Below are positions 54,135 through 63,557 of a DNA stretch of 64,000 nucleotides, in pieces. Location: assembly GCA_977006965.1 (NCBI GenBank), contig OZ345370.1, forward strand, positions 434,001 to 498,000, written 5' to 3'. The position numbers and the translations under genes were made by a program. Under the pieces are notes generated by a model, which had not been told where the DNA came from, searched no databases, and saw nothing but the letters and a program-made list of their open reading frames with translations. Position 1 is the first letter of the stretch, and every line of letters begins with the position of its first letter. Source of the DNA: Phymatolithon calcareum (lineage: Eukaryota > Rhodophyta > Florideophyceae > Hapalidiales).

Positions 54135-54938
54135 TCTTGCTTATCGCAGAGGTGTTCTATTTTCTTGGTTAGCATGTTGCGGTTTCGATTTTTGCCCCTG
54201 CTTGGCTCTATTAAATTCGCTTGTGGCATTCTTCCCCTCTCGTAAATTGTGGATTGAAACATGAGAAATCTGTAATAGAAAAGCAATGAAGATCTTTGCT
54301 GTGCACAGAAACAACCAAAAGAGGTGCTGCAATGAACAACAATGACCATAATTGTTTTTCAACTTCACAGAAACGTCGCCAAATTTAAGAAAGTCCTGTG
54401 TGTCAAATCAAAAATAGAAAGCAATGAAGTCCTTGTTGTGCCAGGGGAAAGTAACTTTCCCCTGGTTGTGCATAACCAAAACAAGTGCTGCAATGCACAA
54501 TGACCATTTTTGTTTTCAACTTGCACGGAAACTGTCTGCTATGTCAGCATATCATAGTCCGCGTCAGAAAAGAGGAAGAATTCGAGAGTCAGCTTCACAG
54601 AGTTGTGGGTCTCAACCAGGGGTCGGTTAAAATGGATTGACAATGCAATGAATTGCAATCCTCAATAGAAATCGAAGACTGGGTCATTCTGCAGCATTGC
54701 AAGTTGCATTGCGCCATCTTTGGTGATTTCAATACCGATTGCTGAAGTGGCTGCCCTAATTTAGGCACCCTAACAGCCTAACTACGTACCAGTCGTGCGC
54801 CAGCTGACCACGAATCGTCGACATCCCGGCAACAGTACATGTAAGGCATACTTTCATTGATTATACCGTGCTGGCTATTTCCTTACAACGTCACTGTCGA
54901 CTCCACGTGATAACAGCATATGTAAGGCACTTATCAGA
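54135..54938. other. Upstream region with a tandem 130-bp repeat and palindrome insertion
   Basis: A segment beginning AATAGAAAAGCAATGAAG (54270) is repeated at 54412. The second copy has an extra 23-nt palindrome (54442-54464) flanked by GTTGTGC on both sides (54435-54441 and 54465-54471). No gene supported. Confidence 0.6.
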
Positions 54939-55260
54939 TTGTACCTTGCTGGCTGCTCATTTGCAACCTGGGAGGAAGACTATGTCAACTGTGATTTTGT
55001 CATGGGTTCGGTTGCAGAGATAGAGCGCCTCTGGAGTATTGCGAAATACGTTCTAACCGAGAACAGACGGAGGATGACTCCTCAACTGTTCGAAACGCTA
55101 GTTTTTTTTATTATTCAAGTTTATTTAAAAGCCCCACAGACTTCCAAAGATATGGGCGAGGCTTTCTCTGATGCTACCTATCTTTGTGCAGCTCACGAAA
55201 CGCCCACTAGAATCGCGGACGGGAAAACTCAGGATTCAAAGTAATCCTATCTCAGTCCTC
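54939..55260 (+). pseudogene. hAT transposase C-terminal fragment
   Basis: Reads CDFVMGSVAEIERLWSIAKY, then VLTENRRRMTPQLFETLVFF, the hAT dimerisation region, followed by IIQVYLKAPQTSKDMGEAFS. The DNA after TTCAAGTTTATTTAAAAGCC is nearly identical to 39950-40090 within the hAT element. No other transposase parts are present. Confidence 0.65.
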
Positions 55261-56388
55261 TACAGGATTGCTGGAGCTTGGACTCGACCGCACATAAAGA
55301 TCGCAAAATCGGTGCGTCAGCGCCGTAATAATTCGAAGCGCTAGTGTTCTTGAAACTTAGCAACCGCTTTTGGGACGCGGAGCTGGTATGTAAAGCTATC
55401 ACCGGGAATCGTTCGGAAAATGCGAAAGCGCGCATGAGAGACCATGAAATTAACGTAGAAATGTCGTATAGTGTCTAATAGGAGTGCTTTGCGTCTTGTA
55501 GTTGGGCTTTGTAGTGCCGTGAATGTGTGGCTGTTTCTGTTGTACTGTTTTATGCTTTACATGACCATTAAACGATATTCATCGCCCGAGATCATTGCAA
55601 TTAGGATTTCTACGACTACCAGTATTGGAATTCGCATTGCATCGCCGTGTGAGACGCCCTCCGCATTGGGTATTGTATCTTTTTCTCCAATCGCTTGCAA
55701 TGGCATTGTTCCGATCCCTGGTCTCAACCATGCTCCTCCTACGGTCATATTTCCAGTGGAGACACTGCCCTGTTCAGAGGAAACGTCCCTCGCACTCGCT
55801 CCGAAACATGATGAACAGTACCATTGGAAAGAATGCTGGAGAGAAGAATTCTTCTTTTTATCATTACAATGCACGAAGTAACAAGGCAATGCTGAGTGAA
55901 AAATCGGCCAGGCTGGCAATTAGTCTTTTCTTTCTCTTTCGCATGCCACGGAAAAAGAGATTACTTTGAAAGATTTTCAGAGCAATGAAGCGCATTCAAC
56001 AAAAATCGAATCATCATGCGCATACCGGGTATCTGAGAAATACTTGGGAATCATGATTCATGAAAATGATGTAGGACGGCGCAAAAGTCAGTCAGACAGG
56101 GCCTCTTTTTCCTGAAGAGGCCCTCTCCTCTTGGATTTTCCTGGACCCCTCGCGAGGGCTTATGATAAATTGTACACGTGTGCCAAAACTACGCGCTCGT
56201 GTCGTGTGCAATTGTGTGCCACGTGAATAATTTATCATACGTTTTCAATTTGAGCCCAAATAGGCCCTTCCGAGGGCTTCAAAAAGCCATCTTTTTGTCC
56301 GGTTTTCTGGAGACCCTCTCCGAAGTCCCAGCGCGGCAAAGAGGGCATGCCCTACCCCTCTCGAGGTCCGTTCGGGGTGTTCATGTCT
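55261..56388. other. Intergenic DNA with small hairpins and a remnant
   Basis: The segment 55721-55770 repeats 50962-51010 (CTCAACCATGCTCCTCCTAC and following), a remnant of the membrane-gene region. A hairpin GGCCTCTT-loop-AAGAGGCC lies near 56099-56121. A frame at 55471-55881 has a hydrophobic start but no family and overlaps the remnant, so it is not called as a gene. Confidence 0.4.
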
Positions 56389-57246
56389 AGTCCCGTCGCG
56401 ACGGGACTGCATGAAACTTTCAAATACTTTTACAGTAGACGATGAAAGCCCGGGCCCAGCCCGGGCTGAACAATCATCGGCGCCCTTCAAACGAAGAAAT
56501 TTAACATCCCAACGGTCCAGCGTGATCCGTTACTTCGCTCGCAGAAGTAGGGACAGGAGGAAGCTATAGAAGCGCCGCGAAGCGGGGCGGCACTGGCATT
56601 GCACATTGGGAATCAATTGCTTCCGTCCCGTCGCCGTAGACGCCAATGAGAATAGCATCCATTCAGTTCGGCGGTATGGGCGGCGCGGAAAGAACCCTCT
56701 CGTCTCACATCGAGGTGAGCATCAGCCTTATATGAGGCGCGCCGGCTGCTTTGCGGACAAAGACGTTATCATTTTTTGACCAAGATGCAAATCACCAGAC
56801 CTGAGGGTCGTCGTTGACCAAGTCGGCGTACCGGTGTTTGTGGCTCGGTGTTCGTTTATTCCATGAACGCGTCTCGAACAGCAGCATTGAGGGTCTGCAC
56901 ACAGCCATGATCAACAGACCGGATCTGCAAATTTGGTGAATTTTTTGGATTGTGGAAGAAAGTATCTGCTGTACGGAGACTACAAGCAGGTTGCAACGCA
57001 GTCTTTCTTATGGCGTTATTGTGGAGCTACACAATAAGGATGGGGATGCATTGTTGTCCATCAGACAGCCAAGTTTATGGGATAATTCAATCATGTCCCA
57101 ACTTGTCAAGGTTGGTGTCCAAAGAACGATCCGGTTCAATTAATACGGTGTGCTCCGTACAATGATGATTTCCATGGCGATGAAATGAATCTTCATGTTA
57201 CGCAAACGGATGTCCATATTTCGAAATCTCACCGCACCTCGCATGT
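56389..57246 (+). pseudogene. Decayed companion module, copy 3, with boundary palindrome
   Basis: Begins with a 20-bp perfect palindrome (AGTCCCGTCG and complement, 56389-56408), flanked by TTCATG and CATGAA. A second palindromic insert AGCCCGGGCCCAGCCCGGGCT occurs at about 56446-56466 and is absent from copy 2. Conserved blocks correspond to copy 2 but with more stops. Confidence 0.45.
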
Positions 57247-58359
57247 TTAGGAGGGACCAACGCCCGCAAGGTAGTGCCTCGTCTCGTCAAACTCAATGAA
57301 GTCATTGGATGGTCCCGTTTGTTCTACGTTCGTGTCACAATGACCCCCATCTTGTCCTGGAAATCCTGTTATGGTTCGAATTCCGGATTCCGTGAGCGCA
57401 AATTGTTTGTTGAATGATTCGAATCCCACCGCATATTTGTTCATATTGTCCCAATGGTCTCTCTTAACACATCCCCTTCTACTCCGACCAAGGAAACAAA
57501 GCTGAGTATAGTCAAGGTTCTCGGTCCATGAACCTCCTCGGCGAGCAAGCATGAGAAGCTGCGGAACGCTAATAGCAAGAGCCTGAGCCATCTGCTTTAG
57601 CGTGCTAGGTTTAATGAAACCCTTCAGAACATTGGCTGCCGATGATCCCCTACTCGCCAGTAGTTCTCGAACAGAAAGGGCCGTCAAGAAGTACGCAGAC
57701 AGGTACATGGACCTTTCGAATCGGTCCCAAACGTGTTGACACGGAATGACCAGAATGCAGAATGGAATGACTGCACCAAGAATGAAGAATACAATTGTGA
57801 AGAAAGAATGCAGAGGAGCAGGAACGTCATCACTTCTCGCATTCAACCACACTGCAGCCCTGAAGGGGTATACAATTGGGTCTTCTCGCCGTCTTCTGCG
57901 GAACAGGGTGACATGATTCGACGGGTAGCAAAAACAGACTCGATTTTCTGCGTCGACTGTGCACTTGTGGCACGCGCCAACGATGAGCCGGGCGAATTTG
58001 TCTTCCTGAAATCTAGGGTCCGAAGGCGTAAGAGGTATGTCCGCTTCGGAAATTGGTTTAAACACTGGAATGCCGTCAGCATAACCAACTCTTACCTTGT
58101 ACAGCACTTGGTTTAATATTTGGCAGCGCAAGTGTGCGAGCGCTTGATCAGCAGCGACTTGCGATCTATATTGTGCTGCCCTGTTGTCGGTCACCCTTTG
58201 CACTGATACTTTTAGGTCAGCAATGCGTCGACTCTTATTGTCCGGAGTGAAGGCTTCCATGAATACGGAACCGTTCTGCGACATGACAAAGCTCAATTCT
58301 CCTACCACCACCTCGACACACCAAGCAGGGGAAAACTCAATAGTGGAGACACTGACCAT
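57247..58359 (-). pseudogene. Membrane protein paralogue 3, 5'-truncated and chimeric
   Basis: Still open for 370 aa from an ATG at 58357-58359, but the first 24 codons (MVSVSTIEFSPAWCVEVVVG) come from the segmental duplication and replace about 105-110 residues of the normal N-terminus. Homology to the paralogues begins at [17 protein letters not shown] and continues to the normal C-terminus (HYLAGVGPS). The promoter and N-terminal part are gone. The remainder is not broken by stops, so the truncation is recent or the chimera is expressed. Confidence 0.6.
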
Positions 58360-59695
58360 CTCCACGGGCACGCGTTTTTAATTAAATGAAACCACGCAGA
58401 CGGTTTTACTGTGCTGTGTGCCCTCCAGTGTGCTTTCTCGATACACTGAACGAGGTCGCAGCAACCACGTTCGTTAAAAAAGTCTATTTTTAAAAGCCCC
58501 AAGCAAGGCTTCTTCAGTTCCTGATTACCTTTGAACAGCTTTTGTCTTGTGTTTGGTCTTCGTGTAGGGCCTCCAAACCGTACGAGAATGTTGGGACTTT
58601 GGCTCCAGTTCTCGTGCATTGTCTGCTGCGATTCAATACAGGCCTTCTTCGTTCTTCATGTACTCTACGAGAGGCCATCCTGAATAGTAAGAGCCCATCG
58701 AGCGCTTTTTCTGTTTCCTGTCTATTTCCTCCTTTTAGTAAGTATCCTGTCAGCATGCGTTCAAGAGTCGCCAAATGATCTCTAGCTCTGCTGCCGAATT
58801 TTTCTGCCGTGGTTGTAGACACCTGTGGGAATCTGTCGCAAGAATCGAAAGTTCCTGGGCTCGGTTCCATGAACACGTGGGCAACAAGATTGTCAGGTTG
58901 GACGGCAAAGTACTTTAGACTGTAGAGGTTATGGTCTAAAGGTCCAAAGGTTTAGTCCCCGGGGTCCTGAGGCAAAGTACTGCGCAGAAGAAACCTAGCT
59001 TACACAAAATGCGCGGGATTATGGTATGATATCATGTTATTTTAATAATATTTCCCCAAATCTCCAGTGCGGGAGAACGTAGCACAGGTATCATTCAAGG
59101 GTCTTGTTAATAGACTACGAAATCTCGCTGTGCGCGCCTGGCAATCATCGGCACACAACCATGCGATCCTCTCTTTCGTTGATCTCGGAATGGACAGGAG
59201 CAAACTAAAGAAGTGTCGCGAGCCTTGGCGGCACTGCCGTCGAGCGTTGGAAAATTATTGCTTCCAGTCCCGTGATCACCGACGCCGATTCGAATAGCAT
59301 CCATAGAGCTCGGAGGCGTGGGCGTCACGGAATGCACCCGTTCGCTACATTGCGAGGTTAAAAACAGCATCGTATGCGGCGCGCCGGCCGTTCCACCGAC
59401 CAAGGCGTGTTTATTTTTCGGCCAACATTAGTTTCGCGTAATTGAACCTCATGATTGACAACGTCGGAGTACTGCTGCACGCGGCTCGCATTCTGCCGTA
59501 CCACGAACGCGTCTCGGAAATTTAACATGGATAATCTGAATGCTGAGATGGCCAACGGCGGGATCAGCATTGCGGTGCAAATTTTCGGAGTTTTTGGATG
59601 GTGTGCGGCTCGAAGACGGCAAAGCCGGTTTTCGCGGAGTGTTCTGAAGGCAGTACTGTGGAGCGACACGTTGGTGATGGCGCTGTTGTTGTTGT
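58297..59695. repeat. Segmental duplication, copy 2
   Basis: Near-identical to 47627-49018. The left junction falls inside the third membrane-protein gene; the right end merges into unrelated DNA after the GCTGTTGTTGTTGTTCAACAA stretch. It contains a RepD fragment (58514-58876, minus) and a partial companion module (59040-59695). Confidence 0.8.
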
Positions 59696-60745
59696 TCAAC
59701 AACGTCGTCGCGAATCTTGATGGTGACTATAGTGATATCGTCTACCTTTCCGCCCTCCCATTGCACATTTACCTTAATTGATGCCTCCATGAACGGTGAA
59801 ACGTAGCTCTCGTCCAAGCTATGTTGAATTGGGTATGTGATTCATTAATGAATCCGCTTTATTTATTTATCGAAACGGCAGAATTCTGCAGATTAATTTG
59901 CCGTTCGTCCATTGTTGTGTGCTCGTCCCAAGCTACGCTCATCAAGATAGAGCGGCTTTGCAATCTAGATCTAACTACACCTACGCGAAAGACAGCGATG
60001 CAGCGCATAGACACACGAGAGTCACGTGCCCGTATGGCCCATCAGATCACTTACTACGAGCAGCATGACTACCGCGATCCAATTTGTGCGGCGTACAGTC
60101 GCGAGAGGAAAAAGCGACCTCTTTGGGACAGCGACATAACAGCGGGTGCGACATCGGGATAGGTTGCAAGTTGTAGAGCGTTGATGGTCCCTGCTATGGC
60201 TCCCTCTTGCAGCTAGGCAAAGAAGACACTTCCTCACCAATGATAAAGAGCTCTTCCTCCTAACTGCACCTACTCGTCATACCAAGCGCGTGGCGTCCCG
60301 TAGATTAAGCAGATCCAATCTCATACATTTATCCGATTTTCATCCATCCTTGTCGCGCGTGATCACTGTACCCCGCAACACAAGACGTTCTAGAATCCCC
60401 AGGAATAGTAGCATTCGTTTAAATAGATACGCCCGGACCCCCGAACCTCAAGTTTAGCTAAGGTCAAGGCAAAAAATAACAAAAACACGAACGAATAAAT
60501 ACCCATACTTTATCTAGACCAGCCTCAACACAAATGATAAGCGTACGGCCACTCAGAGCGTCCTGGTTTCGAAACTGTTGATGGAACGTGTCCACAACAG
60601 TGTTCTCGCCCTGTACAGTCTCGAGCGGCAATTGCCTCACTGTCTCTTTGCAAGATACGCAGAGAAACAGGATGCAGTATAATGCTACAACCACGAGAGT
60701 CCTTACCATCCATGATGGATGACTCGTTGGCTGAGTTTTTAGTAC
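59696..60745. other. Region between duplication and Fanzor gene
   Basis: Two short frames are worth noting but not called as genes. The plus frame 59821-60162 ends with MAHQITYYEQHDYRDPICAA and a basic stretch. The minus frame 60748-60464 starts with a signal-anchor-like segment (MVRTLVVVALYCILFLCVSC), but its ATG almost touches the TATA box of the Fanzor gene. I looked for inverted repeats matching the DNA downstream of the Fanzor gene and found none. Confidence 0.35.
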
Positions 60746-60749
60746 CATC

Positions 60750-60758
60750 TATATAAAG
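60750..60758 (+). promoter_or_regulatory. TATA box of the Fanzor gene
   Basis: TATATAAAG lies 97 bases before the ATG at 60847, so a start site about 30 bases downstream would leave a 5' UTR of about 65 bases. It is the cleanest TATA box in the window. Initiator usage cannot be judged from sequence alone. Confidence 0.55.
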
Positions 60759-60846
60759 TCCACGTCAATGCTTACCTACCGAAGCTACACTCGACCACTC
60801 CACAACCTAACCACCAGCCCAGAGACCACCGAACTCTGGGTGGGAC

Positions 60847-63426
60847 ATGGATGTCGTCGCTACACCTGCCGGCGACGGCGATGATGGCGATGGTGTGCCG
60901 AAGAAGAAACGGCGCACCATCGCCGCGAACAACGATCTGCAAGAATTTGCGTCGATACGCAAGATTCCGAAGGCAAACAGAAGGTTAAGGGCGATGACCA
61001 TAACGTCCTCCGCGGACGCATGCATTCGGTCCGATATGCAGAACCGCGAGAAGATACTTGCCGCCATGGACGAGCATGCCAAAACGCTCGGTACTCTCCG
61101 GCATATCGTCTCCGTGTACCTCAATGTCCTCGCGGACGACAAGCCTGCTGACATTTCGCACGAACTGGTGTTTGAAAATTGGTTTATATCAACGCTGTTT
61201 CTGCGTTTCGCCAACAGACGCGTACGCGCTGACGCCGAAAGAAGATGGAAAAAAACGGACGTGGAACCTGTGCGACTTCATTTCGAAAACTATTGCGAGC
61301 AACGTCCCATTCCGCATTCATGTGTAGAAAGTTTCTCCAACTTTCCGCAGCGATGCGTCTCCACCTCGCTGTCCACGCAAATGCTAACGGCCATGAAGAG
61401 GCATCTCTCCGAAGAATTTAGCCGTCGATCACTTTTACATTTAAAGTGCCTCTTGGCGCAAAGGCTTCACGACCTGGCGGTCAATTGGGACACTTTCCAA
61501 ACGGACATACAAAACGCCAGCAAAGTGGTTTTTGAATGCTGTACGACCTCGGATGACGATCGCCCGGTCGAATTAATTACAAAATTTTGTGATCCTGAAC
61601 GTCTGAAACAGTGGCCGGAACCGCATAAGCGTCTCGAAAACTGGCCGGAACCGCTGCTCGACGTCGTCCAAGAATACCGACAAGAATTCAGCCCAATGCG
61701 CACACCGCCGAAAAAGCGCAACACCACGACGCCACCGGAAGAGTTCGACAACTTCCAGTACCAACAGAAGAGCAATTTTTCTTGCATGTTACGACTGACG
61801 CACATGTTCAGGGAACGCGATGCTGCGATTTTGGAAAACAAACGCCAAGTCTTGGAGTGGGTCAACAGTCGACAACCGATTGTTAAGCTCTCGTCGTCCA
61901 AGGAGGGCTATAAAGCTCAGATGCCTCGGAATGCCATACTTCTACGTCCAAAGTGGTTGGATAATGACGCTCCTTTCAATCCTGACGACGGACACCGACT
62001 CGTGAAAATGGTCAAGCTGTGCAGGGAGGCACTTCTCGGCAGCCGAACATTCCCCGGCTTTGACATGGTTCCGCCGTCATTTCACCTGCTCCCCAAGTTC
62101 GCTTTGACCAGGGCTTTCGTGCAGTACGACCGCGAGTCACTCAACACGTTGCTCAACAGTGTTGGGATTCCTCATCTTCCTCGGAATTCCAGAATTTGGT
62201 GGACCTCTTGTTTCAGCTTCCATACGAAGGAAACAGTGCGACGGAATATTGATGTTCCACGGAAGACATCAAAGAAGTCTAAAATGCACCGCCGAAAACT
62301 TCTCAAACTCCGTCGCCGACTGCGGAAGGGCATACCTGTACTCTCCCGCAGTGCCTGGACGCTCAACAAAAGGGCGTACGAGAAGATAAAACGGGACCCT
62401 TCGATGCCCATACCGTGGCTAGTGAACTCCATAACCACGGACGGCCTTCAGGTGAAGGTCGTCTTGGCCACAATAGAAGACACGCGGGCAAGCCGAGTAC
62501 CCACCGGTCTTGACGTGCTCGACAAGAAAGGCTACCGAGAGATCTCCGGCGCGTACGACGTCAAAAAGCATACGAAGGGTGTGTTCAAGAGCGCGAAACC
62601 GGTTCCCCGAGATCTAAGGGGCGACATAATCGCTATCGGTCTCGACCCCGGTCTGGTCGAAGTGGCCACGACGGCAAGAGCAACAATGAACTTTCCAGCT
62701 CGCGACTTCAAGTCGTCGGCATTCGCGCAGTTTGGTACCAGCTTTCCGACGAAGAAGTTCCGTCGTGAGAACTTATCTATCAATGCGCAGAATTTTGAAG
62801 CGAATAGGCGAGAAATCCCTGCGTACCGAACTGCGGTGCAGCGATTTAGCGAGGTGACGCTGAAGGAGGCCGGAAAAGCGCGAGCGTACGCCACGGTCGT
62901 TCACGAGACTTTGCCCATCATGATGGAGGAACTTCTAAGTCCCCTGCGGCGACAGAAGCGGTTTGCGCGTTTCCGTGCCGGGCAAAGATCGATGCATCAC
63001 CTTGCATCCTCGTTATTGTTCGACGAGGAACAAATAGAGCTGCGGCGGTTGAAGGGCGAACAGAAGAGGCGGAAGAAGAAGGAGCTGTACGGTCGTCCCC
63101 GGGTCGTTTTCTTCGGCAATGCTGAGTACAGGTTTGGGAAAAGCGGGCCTACTCCGCGGAAAAAGCTCATTCGAGCTTTAGCGAAGATGTGCCCTGTGGT
63201 TCTGACGGACGAGTTCCGGACGTCTGCACGTTGTCATGGATGTGGGATGCCTATGCAAAAGGGCAAAGGTTTTCGTGTGCTACACTGTCCAAACAGTGCA
63301 CCGGGCGAGAACTCCTGCAGCGTGGGCGACATTGACAGGGACGTGAACGCCGCGCGCAACATAGGAACATGTGGTGTCCACATGCTTTTAGGAAAAGAGC
63401 GTCCGGAGTATCTGTCTAGGTCGTAG
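60847..63426 (+). CDS. Fanzor RNA-guided nuclease (eukaryotic TnpB homologue)
   Basis: An intact 859-aa ATG frame. Residues 17-23 are VPKKKRR, a classical SV40-like nuclear localisation signal. Residues 30-570 are the Fanzor N-terminal/wedge-REC region, ending in a basic stretch (KSKMHRRKLLKLRRRLRKG, about 477-495) and the family motif NSITTDGLQVKV. RuvC-I is AIGLDPGLVEVATT with D600. At the RuvC-II position the motif is VVFFGNAEY: G757 occupies the place where TnpB has its glutamate. An alternative glutamate, E789, lies in VVLTDEFRTSARC, the arrangement described for Fanzors. RuvC-III is DIDRDVNAARN (D830/D832). A zinc ribbon uses C796, C799, C814 and C824. Fanzors cut DNA guided by an RNA encoded at or after the 3' end of the gene. 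There are no stops or frame shifts, so it is probably expressed. Host transposon boundaries were not found. Confidence 0.93.
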   Translation: MDVVATPAGDGDDGDGVPKKKRRTIAANNDLQEFASIRKIPKANRRLRAMTITSSADACIRSDMQNREKILAAMDEHAKTLGTLRHIVSVYLNVLADDKPADISHELVFENWFISTLFLRFANRRVRADAERRWKKTDVEPVRLHFENYCEQRPIPHSCVESFSNFPQRCVSTSLSTQMLTAMKRHLSEEFSRRSLLHLKCLLAQRLHDLAVNWDTFQTDIQNASKVVFECCTTSDDDRPVELITKFCDPERLKQWPEPHKRLENWPEPLLDVVQEYRQEFSPMRTPPKKRNTTTPPEEFDNFQYQQKSNFSCMLRLTHMFRERDAAILENKRQVLEWVNSRQPIVKLSSSKEGYKAQMPRNAILLRPKWLDNDAPFNPDDGHRLVKMVKLCREALLGSRTFPGFDMVPPSFHLLPKFALTRAFVQYDRESLNTLLNSVGIPHLPRNSRIWWTSCFSFHTKETVRRNIDVPRKTSKKSKMHRRKLLKLRRRLRKGIPVLSRSAWTLNKRAYEKIKRDPSMPIPWLVNSITTDGLQVKVVLATIEDTRASRVPTGLDVLDKKGYREISGAYDVKKHTKGVFKSAKPVPRDLRGDIIAIGLDPGLVEVATTARATMNFPARDFKSSAFAQFGTSFPTKKFRRENLSINAQNFEANRREIPAYRTAVQRFSEVTLKEAGKARAYATVVHETLPIMMEELLSPLRRQKRFARFRAGQRSMHHLASSLLFDEEQIELRRLKGEQKRRKKKELYGRPRVVFFGNAEYRFGKSGPTPRKKLIRALAKMCPVVLTDEFRTSARCHGCGMPMQKGKGFRVLHCPNSAPGENSCSVGDIDRDVNAARNIGTCGVHMLLGKERPEYLSRS

Positions 63427-63483
63427 TCGTCCCACTATTTTTCTGTTTATTAGCTGGCATGCATAAGTATGTCTAGTGCCTCT

Positions 63484-63557
63484 ACCGTGTTCATACGGGT
63501 TGCTCTTAACTCTTGTTTACAAGGGGAGCAATACTGTTGCCTTTAGAGGGCAATAAA
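63484..63557 (+). ncRNA. Candidate Fanzor guide-RNA/3' UTR hairpin cluster
   Basis: Between 58 and 130 bases after the stop codon there are three consecutive potential hairpins: CCGT/ACGG (63485-63498), TTGCTC/GAGCAA (63500-63531) and TTGCC/GGCAA (63537-63553), ending in AATAAA (63552-63557). Fanzor and TnpB guide RNAs derive from the 3' end and downstream region of the gene and are structured, so this is the natural place for one. The stems are short and the assignment is an inference. Confidence 0.35.

Noticed and set aside
57247-58359. Calling the third membrane paralogue an ordinary intact gene
   Set aside because: It lacks about a quarter of the conserved N-terminus and its start codon lies in duplicated repeat DNA.
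60464-60748. 94-aa minus-strand frame with signal-anchor-like start
   Set aside because: Plausible composition, but its ATG almost abuts the TATA box of the Fanzor gene, its C-terminus is odd and no relatives were recognised.
60847-63426. Bacterial TnpB or contaminating prokaryotic DNA
   Set aside because: The protein is about twice the length of TnpB, has a nuclear localisation signal and the Fanzor-type glutamate arrangement, and lies in continuous DNA with the eukaryotic repeats.
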